Below, in pieces: positions 25,682 through 34,800 of a stretch of 64,000 bases of DNA. Numbering within the stretch: the stretch's first letter is position 1; every line of letters begins with the position of its first letter. Location of the stretch: positions 1-64,000 of the forward strand of contig JAHITX010000080.1 in the NCBI GenBank assembly GCA_018817425.1, in the 5' to 3' direction. Origin of the DNA: Pseudomonadota bacterium. GTDB taxonomy: Bacteria; Desulfobacterota; Desulfobacteria; Desulfobacterales; RPRI01. The position numbers and the translations under genes are program-made. Below the pieces are notes generated by a model. That model saw only the letters and a list, made by a program, of their open reading frames with translations. It made no database searches and was not told the DNA's origin.

Positions 25682-26974
25682 ATGGCTCATATCGAAGATA
25701 TGCTTTCCCGTTTGCCTTTACTTTACCGTGAAGGGGATCTGGTTGGCCGGATTCTGGCGCTTCCGGGTCTCCAGGTGGAAATATCAGATGAGCTTATGCT
25801 TTTTGTTCAGCAGGCGCACTGGTTTGACAGCACGGTAGAAATATCAGAGGCAAGAAAGCTTGCAGCTATATTGGGTATTGAGCACGAAAGCTGGCAGAGT
25901 CTGGGAGAATTCCGGGCATGGGTTCATGCACTGCGAAATAGCTGGCTGATAAACGGCACAACAACCGTCCATGGCCTTAAGTCATTTGTTGAAGAGTATA
26001 CAAACCGTTATCAAGATGCTATCGATACGGTTTTTATTCCGCCTGTACGCAGTTGGCAGGAAAATGACGGCATTCAAAAAAATACCGGAGAAGATGCTGC
26101 CAGTTTTATTGAAAACCCGAAAATTAAAAAATACTTATATATTCCTGAAACTGGAGGTATTGAACCGCTTCATCAGTTTGCAATCTTTCAGCGGGGAATA
26201 GATGATACGTATCTTCATATGCTTTATACCGGTATGGTATCCACACCCGAATATGTTCCTGTTTGTGCAAATATCACAACAGGTCAGGCGTTAATCTATC
26301 TTGGTGAAATACCGCCCGGTAAACGTCTTTGGATAACAGCCAATGAATCGGGGCTTGCATCTGCATCACTTGAAGGAGTTGATGTTACCGCAAAGCTTCG
26401 TTCAATTGAAGGCTATCAGGCCGGTGTAGCATGGAATAATGACCAGTACATTGAACCGGCCCGGGCAATCAAACTTGTCAGGGGAGAAAACCGGCTCTGG
26501 TTTCTGCCTCTTGCGCACTATGATCAGAAAGGGCTTGATCGGTTTCTTCTTTCTTTTGCAGGGACTGATACCCAACAAGGCCGTATGGATGAAACCTGTT
26601 TTGATAAATCATTATTTTATCAGCAACCTCTTATTAAACTTGCTGTCGCCTGGTACGAAGCTGTTCCGGCATCTTTTGCCGTCACTCTTAGTGGTGGTAT
26701 AATGAGGTTTCGTAAAGGCGGAGAAGATGCCGCCAATACAAAGCGCAAGCGGCTGGTCTATTCATTGCAAAACGGTATTAACAAACTGAAAGCCGCAGGA
26801 ATAAAGGCAGAAGTCAGCCTGGCTCCTTTTACCGAAGTTCAGCATCAACGTGATAATTTGTGCGATATTTCACCAAAAACTTTTAGCTCATACGGCCCGA
26901 CCGGGTCCGATGCGGTGCCGAAAACCGGAGCAATATTTGGGAAATCGGAATTTGAAAATGTTAAATTTAGTTAA
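25682..26974 (+). CDS. Phage tail protein I-like baseplate protein
   Basis: A 430-residue protein following baseplate J, where tail protein I / gp7-type wedges normally are. The N-terminal part, DMLSRLPLLYREGDLVGRIL with a following region of helices and LAAILGIEHESWQSLGEFRA, fits that family. The middle (about 145-360) is strand-rich (QALIYLGEIPPGKRLWITAN) and could be an inserted surface domain. The C terminus contains QNGINKLKAAGIKAEVSLAP. Assignment depends on gene order and weak pattern matches. Confidence 0.72.
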   Translation: MAHIEDMLSRLPLLYREGDLVGRILALPGLQVEISDELMLFVQQAHWFDSTVEISEARKLAAILGIEHESWQSLGEFRAWVHALRNSWLINGTTTVHGLKSFVEEYTNRYQDAIDTVFIPPVRSWQENDGIQKNTGEDAASFIENPKIKKYLYIPETGGIEPLHQFAIFQRGIDDTYLHMLYTGMVSTPEYVPVCANITTGQALIYLGEIPPGKRLWITANESGLASASLEGVDVTAKLRSIEGYQAGVAWNNDQYIEPARAIKLVRGENRLWFLPLAHYDQKGLDRFLLSFAGTDTQQGRMDETCFDKSLFYQQPLIKLAVAWYEAVPASFAVTLSGGIMRFRKGGEDAANTKRKRLVYSLQNGINKLKAAGIKAEVSLAPFTEVQHQRDNLCDISPKTFSSYGPTGSDAVPKTGAIFGKSEFENVKFS

Positions 26975-26989
26975 AATAAAGGAATTACC

Positions 26990-27490
26990 ATGAAAGGACG
27001 TCTATTAATCGAGCTTCGTAACTCAAATGGTGAAGTTATTGACCGGCGCACAGCTGATAATGCCGTAATGCAGGGAGGTGGTGAACTGGTTGCCCGTCTG
27101 TTTTCAGGGCAGGGATTTCCGATCAGCCATATGGGAGTCGGAACATCCGATATGCCCGAGTCCGATGATTTCAGCACCGCAGCACTGGTTAATGATCCGG
27201 ACGGTGAATATGAACCGTTGAAAGGTGAAACCGAAACGATATTGCCGCCGGAATCATTTAGCATTGAGCATAATCCCGAAAAACGGGTTTATACCGTTAA
27301 AGTGCGTGGTACACTTCCTGCCGCAGCTGCCGTGGGTACTATTCGAGAAGCCGGCCTTATATCAAAAAACGAGAGCATATCGGCATTGTACAATAGAGTG
27401 ATTTTTTCCCCGATGTCAAAAGGAGATGATCATGAAATGACGATGTTCTGGGAAGTATCATTTCCTTATGGAGATTTGCAGTGGTATTAA
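26990..27490 (+). CDS. Unknown baseplate-associated protein
   Basis: A 166-residue protein, not firmly recognised. It begins with strand-rich RLLIELRNSNGEVIDRRTAD, continues with a glycine-rich QGGGELVARLFSGQG and SHMGVGTSDMPES, and ends in an aromatic strand FWEVSFPYGDLQWY. The pattern VGTS.....D..LVNDP and late AGLISK segment resembles proteins found in phage tail-fibre regions, where it may form an attachment ring or fibre base. It has its own ribosome binding site (AAAGGAATTACC) 15 bases after the preceding gene. Confidence 0.65.
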   Translation: MKGRLLIELRNSNGEVIDRRTADNAVMQGGGELVARLFSGQGFPISHMGVGTSDMPESDDFSTAALVNDPDGEYEPLKGETETILPPESFSIEHNPEKRVYTVKVRGTLPAAAAVGTIREAGLISKNESISALYNRVIFSPMSKGDDHEMTMFWEVSFPYGDLQWY

Positions 27491-27500
27491 GTCTGATTGC

Positions 27501-27528
27501 AGCCGGTTTGGCAGATATGAAACTGGCT
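27501..27528. other. Short hairpin in the largest internal gap of the operon
   Basis: AGCCGGTTT (27501-27509) and AAACTGGCT (27520-27528) can pair at 8 of 9 positions with a 10-base loop. It lies in the 79-base gap. The right arm, read on the minus strand with its flank, gives GAGCCAGTTTCA, identical to the first 12 bases of the MITE end. It may be a remnant of that family, an RNA processing or attenuation hairpin, or chance. There is no T-run, so it is not a standard terminator. Confidence 0.3.
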
Positions 27529-27569
27529 CTGATGTAACATTTGAATTATAAAACCAGGAGGCGTTAGTT

Positions 27570-28541
27570 ATGCCATCATTTAATTTTAAAATGCGCGGAT
27601 TTGCCGCTGCAAATCGTGATGCGGTATTTGAACTGGTAGAAGAAAGTACAGGTACTAAACTGGAAAGAAAACCATTTCGTGACGGATCATTGACCATTCG
27701 TGATCTCAACCCCGGATTTTATCAGCTAAAAGTTAAGCATCCAAACCTGATAAATCCTATTGATCAGCGAAGGATAAGGCTTTATCCGCAAAAGCAGCCG
27801 ACAGTAGTCCATGTTCCGATACCTGAAGATCTGTTCAAAGATTCGCCTATAAGAGATATTCCCGATGCTGACTTAACGCCTGTACAGCAAGCGGCAACCG
27901 AGGCTGCCGAAAAGGTCGCACCTCTTAGTCCCAAAGCTCCTGGAGAAGTTATTAAAAGCAATGACTGGAACGTATTGGTAGATGCAGTTTCCGACTTGTC
28001 AAAGGCGGTTTTGGAACTTACCAACCTGATTTCTCCCCGTGGCCATGATCATCCGGAAATAGCTGAAAAAATTGGCGAGGTCCAGGGTAATCTTATGCGC
28101 TTTTCGGAGGCTTATGGCAAAAGTCTTCTTGAACTGCAAAGAGAAATCGAGATAGCTAATCTAAAAAGAAACGTAGAAGAAACTCTCGATGCAGCAGATG
28201 CAACAAACGCAATAAGAGAAAGTGTTTTAGCACGAGTGAAGGATATGGAAGATATAGCTCAGGCAAATACTATCCATTTTACCCAGAAACTTGCATCAAC
28301 AGGCAGTTTTCTGCTGACAAAGATAAACGAAATGGCAGTAGCCAAAGGAGATCATGCAGATACGTTTATTAATAACAAATCGGTCCAAAAAGCCATGCAG
28401 CTGGCCAATCTCTATGCCGAAACCGGCCCTGTAGTATCTGCCGATCAGGAAATAAACACATACAGGAAAAGCTCCACAGCAACCGGCGGTTTGAAATTTA
28501 ACAGCGCCGTTGGCAAGGCAACAAGTACAGGAGGTAAATAA
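27570..28541 (+). CDS. Unknown tail-cluster protein with a beta-domain, coiled coil and HxH motif
   Basis: A 323-residue protein with an AGGAGG site 8 bases upstream. Residues 1-90 look like a small beta-sandwich of the kind that carries surface proteins (FELVEESTGTKLERKP, LNPGFYQLKVKHP, TVVHVPIPED). Residues 125-180 contain NDWNVLVDAVSDLSKAVLEL and GHDHPEIAEKI, a segment found again in the next gene. The rest is helical, probably a coiled coil (LLELQREIEIANLKRNVEET), with a basic glycine-rich end. The HxH could bind a metal as in some trimeric tail fibres. Fibre or wedge-bridge functions are possible; not recognised. Confidence 0.65.
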   Translation: MPSFNFKMRGFAAANRDAVFELVEESTGTKLERKPFRDGSLTIRDLNPGFYQLKVKHPNLINPIDQRRIRLYPQKQPTVVHVPIPEDLFKDSPIRDIPDADLTPVQQAATEAAEKVAPLSPKAPGEVIKSNDWNVLVDAVSDLSKAVLELTNLISPRGHDHPEIAEKIGEVQGNLMRFSEAYGKSLLELQREIEIANLKRNVEETLDAADATNAIRESVLARVKDMEDIAQANTIHFTQKLASTGSFLLTKINEMAVAKGDHADTFINNKSVQKAMQLANLYAETGPVVSADQEINTYRKSSTATGGLKFNSAVGKATSTGGK

Positions 28542-29770
28542 TGGCAACGCCGGCTGATCTGGAAAGGCTGCAAAAACTTATGGAAAGATTGCAACCCCTT
28601 GCCCAAATGGAAACAGGTGATCCGGTTCAGGCACAGGACTGGAATACACTGGCAAAGGCTTTGATCTTTTTAGCTCAGACAATCCTTGCCAAAGAAAGTG
28701 AATCCGGAGTTTTGCCGCATACTCATCCGGAGCAGGTAGCGCTTTCATGGTTGACCCCACAGCTTAGAAAACATATGGAACAGGGTCCGCTTGGCGAACC
28801 CGCTGTTGAAGCCAGAATTGCAAAAATAGAGTTAAACTCAAAAAGAATTTCCGGCCGCATCGATTTGATGACAAGCGATGTGGGAACTGTCAGAAACCAG
28901 GTCGCAGATGTTGAGTTAAAAGATCTTGTCCGCGAATCTTCCGTTACAACCATTAGTCGGAAAATAGACAGTATGGCCGACGGACGTGATGATGTATTGC
29001 AACTTCGCACCTCCCTGAATAGTATCAAGAAAGAACTTGCCTCGGTGATGGAAGCATCGGATGCCTTTAAAATAGACGGCAAAATCGCCGATATGACCGG
29101 AATAAACGACCGTATAAAAAGTGTTGAAGTACTTCGGAAAAGACTTGAAAATTCTTCAGGTGAATTGCTGGATGCATCCAAACTGGAAATACGGCTTGCA
29201 GATATGGAAAACACACTGGTAACGGAAGAAGAACTTGATGCGGCGATAAAAAACCTGATTGATGCAACTACAAAGGGCCTTTTAGAAAAGGTTCATGAAG
29301 AAAGCAATGATGCTTTAAAGGAGATAATTGAAAAGCAGGCAGAAAAGATCGCAGCTCCAATCAGAGAAGAAATTCTGAGAAAAGTCCCGGAGCCCAAAGA
29401 TCTTATCGAGGATATGGTGAAAGATCAACTGGGTGCTATAATTGAAGAAAAAACTACATTACTAAGTGGTGATTTGGACAAAAAACTTTCGCAAATGAAA
29501 GATTCCATATTAAAAACAGTGTTTGACAAGATTCCTTCCGACCCCGGCGATACGAGCTACGAAATTAATGATCTTACAAAAATATTTGGAATAGGTACCA
29601 CCTTTGCGATACGCCTTAATGAAGCGCATGTTAAATCCTACAAAGAACTCGCAGCACTTTCTCATGAAGAGCTTGCTGAAATTCTTCACGTATCTTCCGA
29701 TCGCATTAAAAAATACCAGTTTATTGAGCAGGCAAAGGAGCTGGTAGTCAAGACGGAAAGGGTTGGCTGA
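28541..29770 (+). CDS. Coiled-coil tail-cluster protein ending in a helix-hairpin-helix domain
   Basis: A 409-residue protein whose ATG overlaps the previous stop (TAATG). Residues 20-85 repeat the neighbour's module: QDWNTLAKALIFLAQTIL and PHTHPEQVAL. Residues about 90-330 are predicted long coiled coils with heptads (RISGRIDLMTSDVGTVRNQV, EKIAAPIREEILRKV). Residues about 343-405 form a helix-hairpin-helix-like domain: LTKIFGIGTTFAIRLNEAHV, then YKELAALSHEELAEILHV. Such domains usually bind DNA or mediate protein contacts and are not a known part of tail baseplates as far as I know. Possibly a fibre or a scaffold between particle and nucleoid or membrane. Confidence 0.68.
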   Translation: MATPADLERLQKLMERLQPLAQMETGDPVQAQDWNTLAKALIFLAQTILAKESESGVLPHTHPEQVALSWLTPQLRKHMEQGPLGEPAVEARIAKIELNSKRISGRIDLMTSDVGTVRNQVADVELKDLVRESSVTTISRKIDSMADGRDDVLQLRTSLNSIKKELASVMEASDAFKIDGKIADMTGINDRIKSVEVLRKRLENSSGELLDASKLEIRLADMENTLVTEEELDAAIKNLIDATTKGLLEKVHEESNDALKEIIEKQAEKIAAPIREEILRKVPEPKDLIEDMVKDQLGAIIEEKTTLLSGDLDKKLSQMKDSILKTVFDKIPSDPGDTSYEINDLTKIFGIGTTFAIRLNEAHVKSYKELAALSHEELAEILHVSSDRIKKYQFIEQAKELVVKTERVG

Positions 29771-29771
29771 T

Positions 29772-30314
29772 ATGATAACCGAATTTCAAAGCGGCCTGGC
29801 GGATCTTTTGAATACGCGTCTACAGGCACCGTTTAGCGGAACTGTTATCGTATCAGATGGCAGCAAGATTACTACCTCTAATCAAGTTGTTATTTCTCTT
29901 GGTGTAATTTCTGTTAAGCCGGGTGAAGCCGACATGGGAAACAGGCGTCCGCTAATTGTTCCGGGAAATGATGATCCTCGTGCAGTATTGTATTTAAGCT
30001 GCATGGTTTCTTTATTGTGCTACCCGTCAAACTCCGGCGCCCGCGCCCAATGCGTGCAGGGTATTGAATCAATGCTTTACGTGTTGAATGCTTTTGAGGT
30101 AAAAAACGGCAGCTCCTTTCCACAAGATGCCGATCCGGGTTATCTGATACAAAACCTTTTACCCAAAGAAGCAACCTTGCCATCTGTAACGCTTACCGAT
30201 CGTGAATACGGAGAAATAAAGATTGAAGCTCTGGGATGGTTCTGGCCGGTTGGAACACCTGGAATAACCGGTGAACCGATTAAGCAAATTCCCATCACTG
30301 CAACAATTGATTGA
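29772..30314 (+). CDS. DUF4255 / Pvc16-like tail terminator
   Basis: A 180-residue DUF4255-type protein. The start ATG at 29772 is chosen over an in-frame TTG at 29763, because only the ATG leaves spacing for the GGAAAGGG site. Key segments are ITEFQSGLADLLNTRLQAPF, VVISLGVISVKPGEADMGNR, AVLYLSCMVSLLCYPSNSGA, and the closing EALGWFWPVGTPG. In Pvc/Afp particles this protein caps the tube and sheath at the end away from the baseplate. Its presence is one of the best arguments that the cluster encodes an extracellular contractile injection system-like particle. Confidence 0.8.
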   Translation: MITEFQSGLADLLNTRLQAPFSGTVIVSDGSKITTSNQVVISLGVISVKPGEADMGNRRPLIVPGNDDPRAVLYLSCMVSLLCYPSNSGARAQCVQGIESMLYVLNAFEVKNGSSFPQDADPGYLIQNLLPKEATLPSVTLTDREYGEIKIEALGWFWPVGTPGITGEPIKQIPITATID

Positions 30315-31885
30315 TGGTACTTATGGCAATCGCAAGTCCAATAGTTGAAAGCAGTACTGATTACAAAGCATCAGCCGGACAATTTTCTCTTCAGGCTCTT
30401 TCGTTTTCCGAAGTAAATATTAATCCGGATGGTTATGCTGTTGAGATATCATGGCAAAATACCGATGGACTTACAAAAGCTATTGTATCCGGCGCTTTGT
30501 TTTATATCAAAAGCGTGTCCCGGGAACTCCAGCTTGGAGAAGTTTTTCATAGTTTCAGCGAATCAAACCTTGATTGCATAATAACATTTGATTCTATGAC
30601 CCGCTTGAAAAAGCTTGCGATAGCCGATCTTGAGGTATTTACCGGCATAGACAGCAACGATGGCTATGAATCGGTAGCTTCCAGAAACGACCTGTCTTCA
30701 CGCGGCCTTAAGATCGTATTGTCTATTCCTGACGGCAGAGGAGGTTTTACTCCCATATATTCGTCGCCCGCACCGCCGGCGCGGGCAGTACTTCCCAGCG
30801 CATTGATTGAATGTTCCTTTTCAAACGGCGTTTTATCCGTGGCGGATATCTTTGTTGAAACCGTTAGGTTAAATATTGTAAAAAAAGATCAGCCGGAAGA
30901 TTTTGAGCCGGTACTATTTCGCTGTTCCACAATCACAGGAGTTGCCGCTAATTTGCCTGCAGATGTCAAGCTTGTTGCACCCAATGGAGAAACAATCTGG
31001 ACATTCCCCAATGAATTCGAGCAGGCAGCACCGGTTATGATTGACTTTCGGCTGCCCCTTCAGGCTGCATTAAATGAGGCTCTGGGAAATAATCAGGAAC
31101 TTAATATAGTATTTTTACTGAAAAGCTCAAACGAGGCTGCGGTTAAAATTACCCAGCCTATTATTTCCGGTGAACTTTGTCATATTATAGACGGAGTAAA
31201 TCGTACCGAGCTTTGCGGAGAAGCACTTGAGGTTTCACTTGAAAAAGTGCTGCCTTTTGAAACTCCGGACGAAGCAAATGCTGATCTTAGTGTTACATAT
31301 AACGGTATCAGAATACTTGAACAGGCATCGGATGATATTCCCTTGAAAACAGGCGATTTTTCGGGAAAGATACTTGATTCAAATGCTTTTTTATATAAAC
31401 TTCCTCCTGTGTGTTCAAACGGTTTTCCGATTGCCCGCATTGCCGTAATCGGTCGTGCGCCGGTACCTTGCGAGCTGGAGATACAGCCCGGAACACTTAG
31501 CGGACAAACGCTGTTTACACCATCTTGTCCGGGAGTAGTTTTGAAAATAGAACCGGCACAGAAATTACATGCAATCTGGGCGGATTTTGCGGGTGTTACA
31601 CTTAGCCCATGTCCTGATGCCTTGTCTGTAAAGGCTTTAAGCGGTCGCTTTTTCTGGGTTTTCGATCCGCATCCTTTGATACGTGTGGCTGTGTTTGATC
31701 CCGATCCGAAAGGCAGCCCTCTTTTTGTAGATGATATTCAGATTCTGGCAATTGAGGAAACAACAATACATTTACCGGCAACTTCACTTCCAAAGGGTCC
31801 TTTTTGCAAAACAAATCCTGTGCTGTATAGCAGTCTGTTTTGTACTGTAGACCTTTCAGATATAAAATTAAGGTATAATCGATGA
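30314..31885 (+). CDS. Unknown strand-rich tail-cluster protein
   Basis: A 523-residue protein, not recognised. The start is set at ATG 30314, overlapping the preceding TGA by one base; another ATG is at 30323. It is strand-rich throughout, with segments such as AVEISWQNTDGLTKAIVSGA, LKIVLSIPDGRGG, NIVFLLKSSNEAAVKI and FFWVFDPHPLIRVAVFDPDP, suggesting several Ig-like or jelly-roll domains in a row, and it has nine scattered cysteines. It has no signal peptide or membrane segment. Its place between the Pvc16-like cap and the tape-measure candidate suggests a structural or exterior decoration role. Confidence 0.6.
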   Translation: MVLMAIASPIVESSTDYKASAGQFSLQALSFSEVNINPDGYAVEISWQNTDGLTKAIVSGALFYIKSVSRELQLGEVFHSFSESNLDCIITFDSMTRLKKLAIADLEVFTGIDSNDGYESVASRNDLSSRGLKIVLSIPDGRGGFTPIYSSPAPPARAVLPSALIECSFSNGVLSVADIFVETVRLNIVKKDQPEDFEPVLFRCSTITGVAANLPADVKLVAPNGETIWTFPNEFEQAAPVMIDFRLPLQAALNEALGNNQELNIVFLLKSSNEAAVKITQPIISGELCHIIDGVNRTELCGEALEVSLEKVLPFETPDEANADLSVTYNGIRILEQASDDIPLKTGDFSGKILDSNAFLYKLPPVCSNGFPIARIAVIGRAPVPCELEIQPGTLSGQTLFTPSCPGVVLKIEPAQKLHAIWADFAGVTLSPCPDALSVKALSGRFFWVFDPHPLIRVAVFDPDPKGSPLFVDDIQILAIEETTIHLPATSLPKGPFCKTNPVLYSSLFCTVDLSDIKLRYNR

Positions 31886-34800
31886 GCTTACTCGATGATT
31901 TAAAAAGTCTGGACATATCAGCTATTCTTTCAGCAAGGGAGTCAATATCTCTTTCTATTAATTCGGATGATATCCAAAATGTCCTTGAGCGCGGAGCAGC
32001 AGATGCTGCTCTGTCAGCTCTCGGTGAGCTATTAAATCAGCTTAGGGAAGAATTCGACTCACCTGAAAAACTGCTTCTGCCTTTAGTGGATGCTGTGGGC
32101 TCAATTGGTGATGTTATAGATACCGATTATCTTCCTATTGCACAATATCTTGAAGCAATACAAAGCGGTGCTCAAATTATTGCTACTCTGATAGAGGGCC
32201 TTGGCGATGATCCAACAAAACTTGGAAAAGTACTCGGCCTTTCGTTAGGCGATATTCTTGATACCGCATCATCGGTTATGAATGTACAAAGCTTTGTTCA
32301 TCCCGATCTTCCAAGATTTAAACAAATTATAGAAATTGTAGATACCGGACGTCCCACAGATCCCCGGCAGATTGCTGAACTGGCACTTGAAATACTTAAT
32401 CCTTTCCCGATAGATTCCCTTTCTGTAATCCGATCGGGAGTTTCGGGTATTTTGGACGGTATAGCGGATATATCTTTGCCGTCCGGCAGAACAGACGGAT
32501 TAATAATTGCTTTAAATGACGTCACGGTATCAGCTTCAGCAGGTGATTCAACGCAATTAACGGCAGCGCTTGCTCAACTGGAAACTGTAAGGGCCCAAAC
32601 AATTACTTCTTTAAACAATGACCTTATGCAGGTAGCCACCCGGATCGGCCAACTTCCTGTAAGCCGGATTATTGATTCTGTTTCCGGGGTTTCCGGGGTG
32701 TTCAACAAGGCTGAAGTAAATGTGCTTGAACAACTTGAATCATGGCGAAAGCAAATGGAAAAGATCAGGCTGTTTATAGAAAATCTGCCTCCTGAGATAC
32801 TTGGAGATATTCTCACACAGTTGATCGAAACTCTTGAAGAATATGTAAACACATACCTTGTCGAGCCTATTGAAAAACAAGTAGTAAAGCTTGAAAACTG
32901 GATACGTTCTCTTTTAAGAGAACTTCCTTTAAGAGAGTATAGAAACCAGCTGCGTGATTTTCTTTTTTCCATAGCACGGGCTATCCGTGATGCAAATCTG
33001 GACGGGCCTGTAAAAATGGTCAAGGATCTCTTAAACGGTATAGAAGAAAAGCTTGACCCCGAAGCGCTTACGGCGGATATTCAGGCGGCATTGCAGGGTG
33101 TTGAAGATGTAATCGGCGGTGTATTGGATCAGATAACCGGATTTATAGAGACAATCGGCGGAGAAATAAATGCACTTTCTTCACAGGCAGTCGGGTATCT
33201 GGAACAAGCCGCACAAGCTTTGGCAGACTTCAAATCCCTTATAGATTCCGTAACCGCAGCTATTGATCAGCTTGGCATAGAACAGGCTGCCGATCAGGTG
33301 AAAGACGCACTGGTTGATTTGCGTGAAACCGCTGAAACGCTGCTTACCATAATGCCGCTTCCTGATTCGCTCAGACCGCTTATAGAACAACTGATATCAT
33401 CCATTGAAGGTATAGACTTTGATGTTGTTATACAGCCGCTTCGTCAGGCCGCCTCTAAAATGGAAATACCGGAGGAAGTCGGAACAACCATCAACGAAAG
33501 CTTGCAGACTGTTGCAGATCTGATAACGAATCTTATCCCTGATGAACTTATAACATCTCTTGAAAATGAGATAAAAGAGGCGCTTGATACTTTAAGAAAT
33601 TTTGATCTTTCCACTCTTTTGGGAGATCTTGACAATATAGTGGAAGAAGCTGCTTCGTTTATAGGAACACTTGATCCACGGCCTGTTGCAGATAGCATCA
33701 GGGGACCCTATCAGGCTGTCCTTGATGCAGTAGATGCGGTTGCTCCTGCAAGGTTGATGGCTCCTCTTATAGAAGCATATGATTCTCTTCTTGGTTCCAT
33801 ACCTATGCCGACGCCTGAAAATGCGGTACGAGGTGTTGCAAACGCTGTTAACGAAGTTGGGCAACAGGCAGCGCAAGCTATCACAGCTCCTTTAGCGGAG
33901 ATGGTGCCGGGAGCAAGCATTCGGGAAAGTTCCGATGAGCGCGTTCCTGTTGAGGCGCCAACTGACGAACCCGAAGTGAGGGCGGGTGATATAGTGCGCC
34001 TTTTAGGATATCTTCCGAACAAGCTGCGAGAAATCCTTAATGACCTGGAAGAAGGAGCCATCGGAGATGTTCTTGGCTATATTGATAATCTGTGCGGCGG
34101 TCTGGCAAGAGATATACGCAGCCTAAGTTCCGCCATGTTGGAAATTGATCGCAGGGTATACCAGTGGATGGAAGATCTTTTGCAGCCGCTTTCAAGAGCC
34201 CAGCTTTCGGCACAGGCGGCAATTTCAGTCAATATATCGGCAGGTGAAATAGATATAAACGCTTCAATGCATATGGTGGCTCTTGCCGGGCCTGCTTCCA
34301 TGCGCAGAAAACTTGGCGACTCGCGTGGCCTGGTGAAAAATGCTGTTAAGGGCGGGGCAAAAACAGCAGCAGGAGTAATGGGCTCCCATCTTGAAAAAAT
34401 AGCCCTTTCTTTGGAAAAAACCAGCCTTTCCCGACTTTGCAGGGATGCAGATTCTTTTCTGGCAGCCCTTGATCCTGAACCTATAGCAGCGGAACTTGAT
34501 GCGCTGGTTACTACGGTCATGCAAAAAACTCCCCAGTTTCTTGATGCAGGCGAAGATGCGCTAAGAGACTTTATAAACAGATTTACAAAGCTTGTGCAGA
34601 CATTTAATCCTGGTGTACTGGCCCATCGCTTCTTAAGAGTTACAACGGTTTTAAAAGAGGAAATCGATATTTTAAATCCGCGAAGATTAGCCGCAGAACT
34701 TGGAGAAATTCACGGAGCAATAAAACAAACCATTATGGCATACGATCCTGCCGTTTTGGCGGAAGAAATATGGGAGACTATATCTGCACTTAGCTTGGCT

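Noticed and set aside
32574-34524. Long minus-strand frames inside the tape-measure candidate
   Set aside because: They are antisense shadows of a well-supported gene, with serine- and arginine-rich composition and no start signals.
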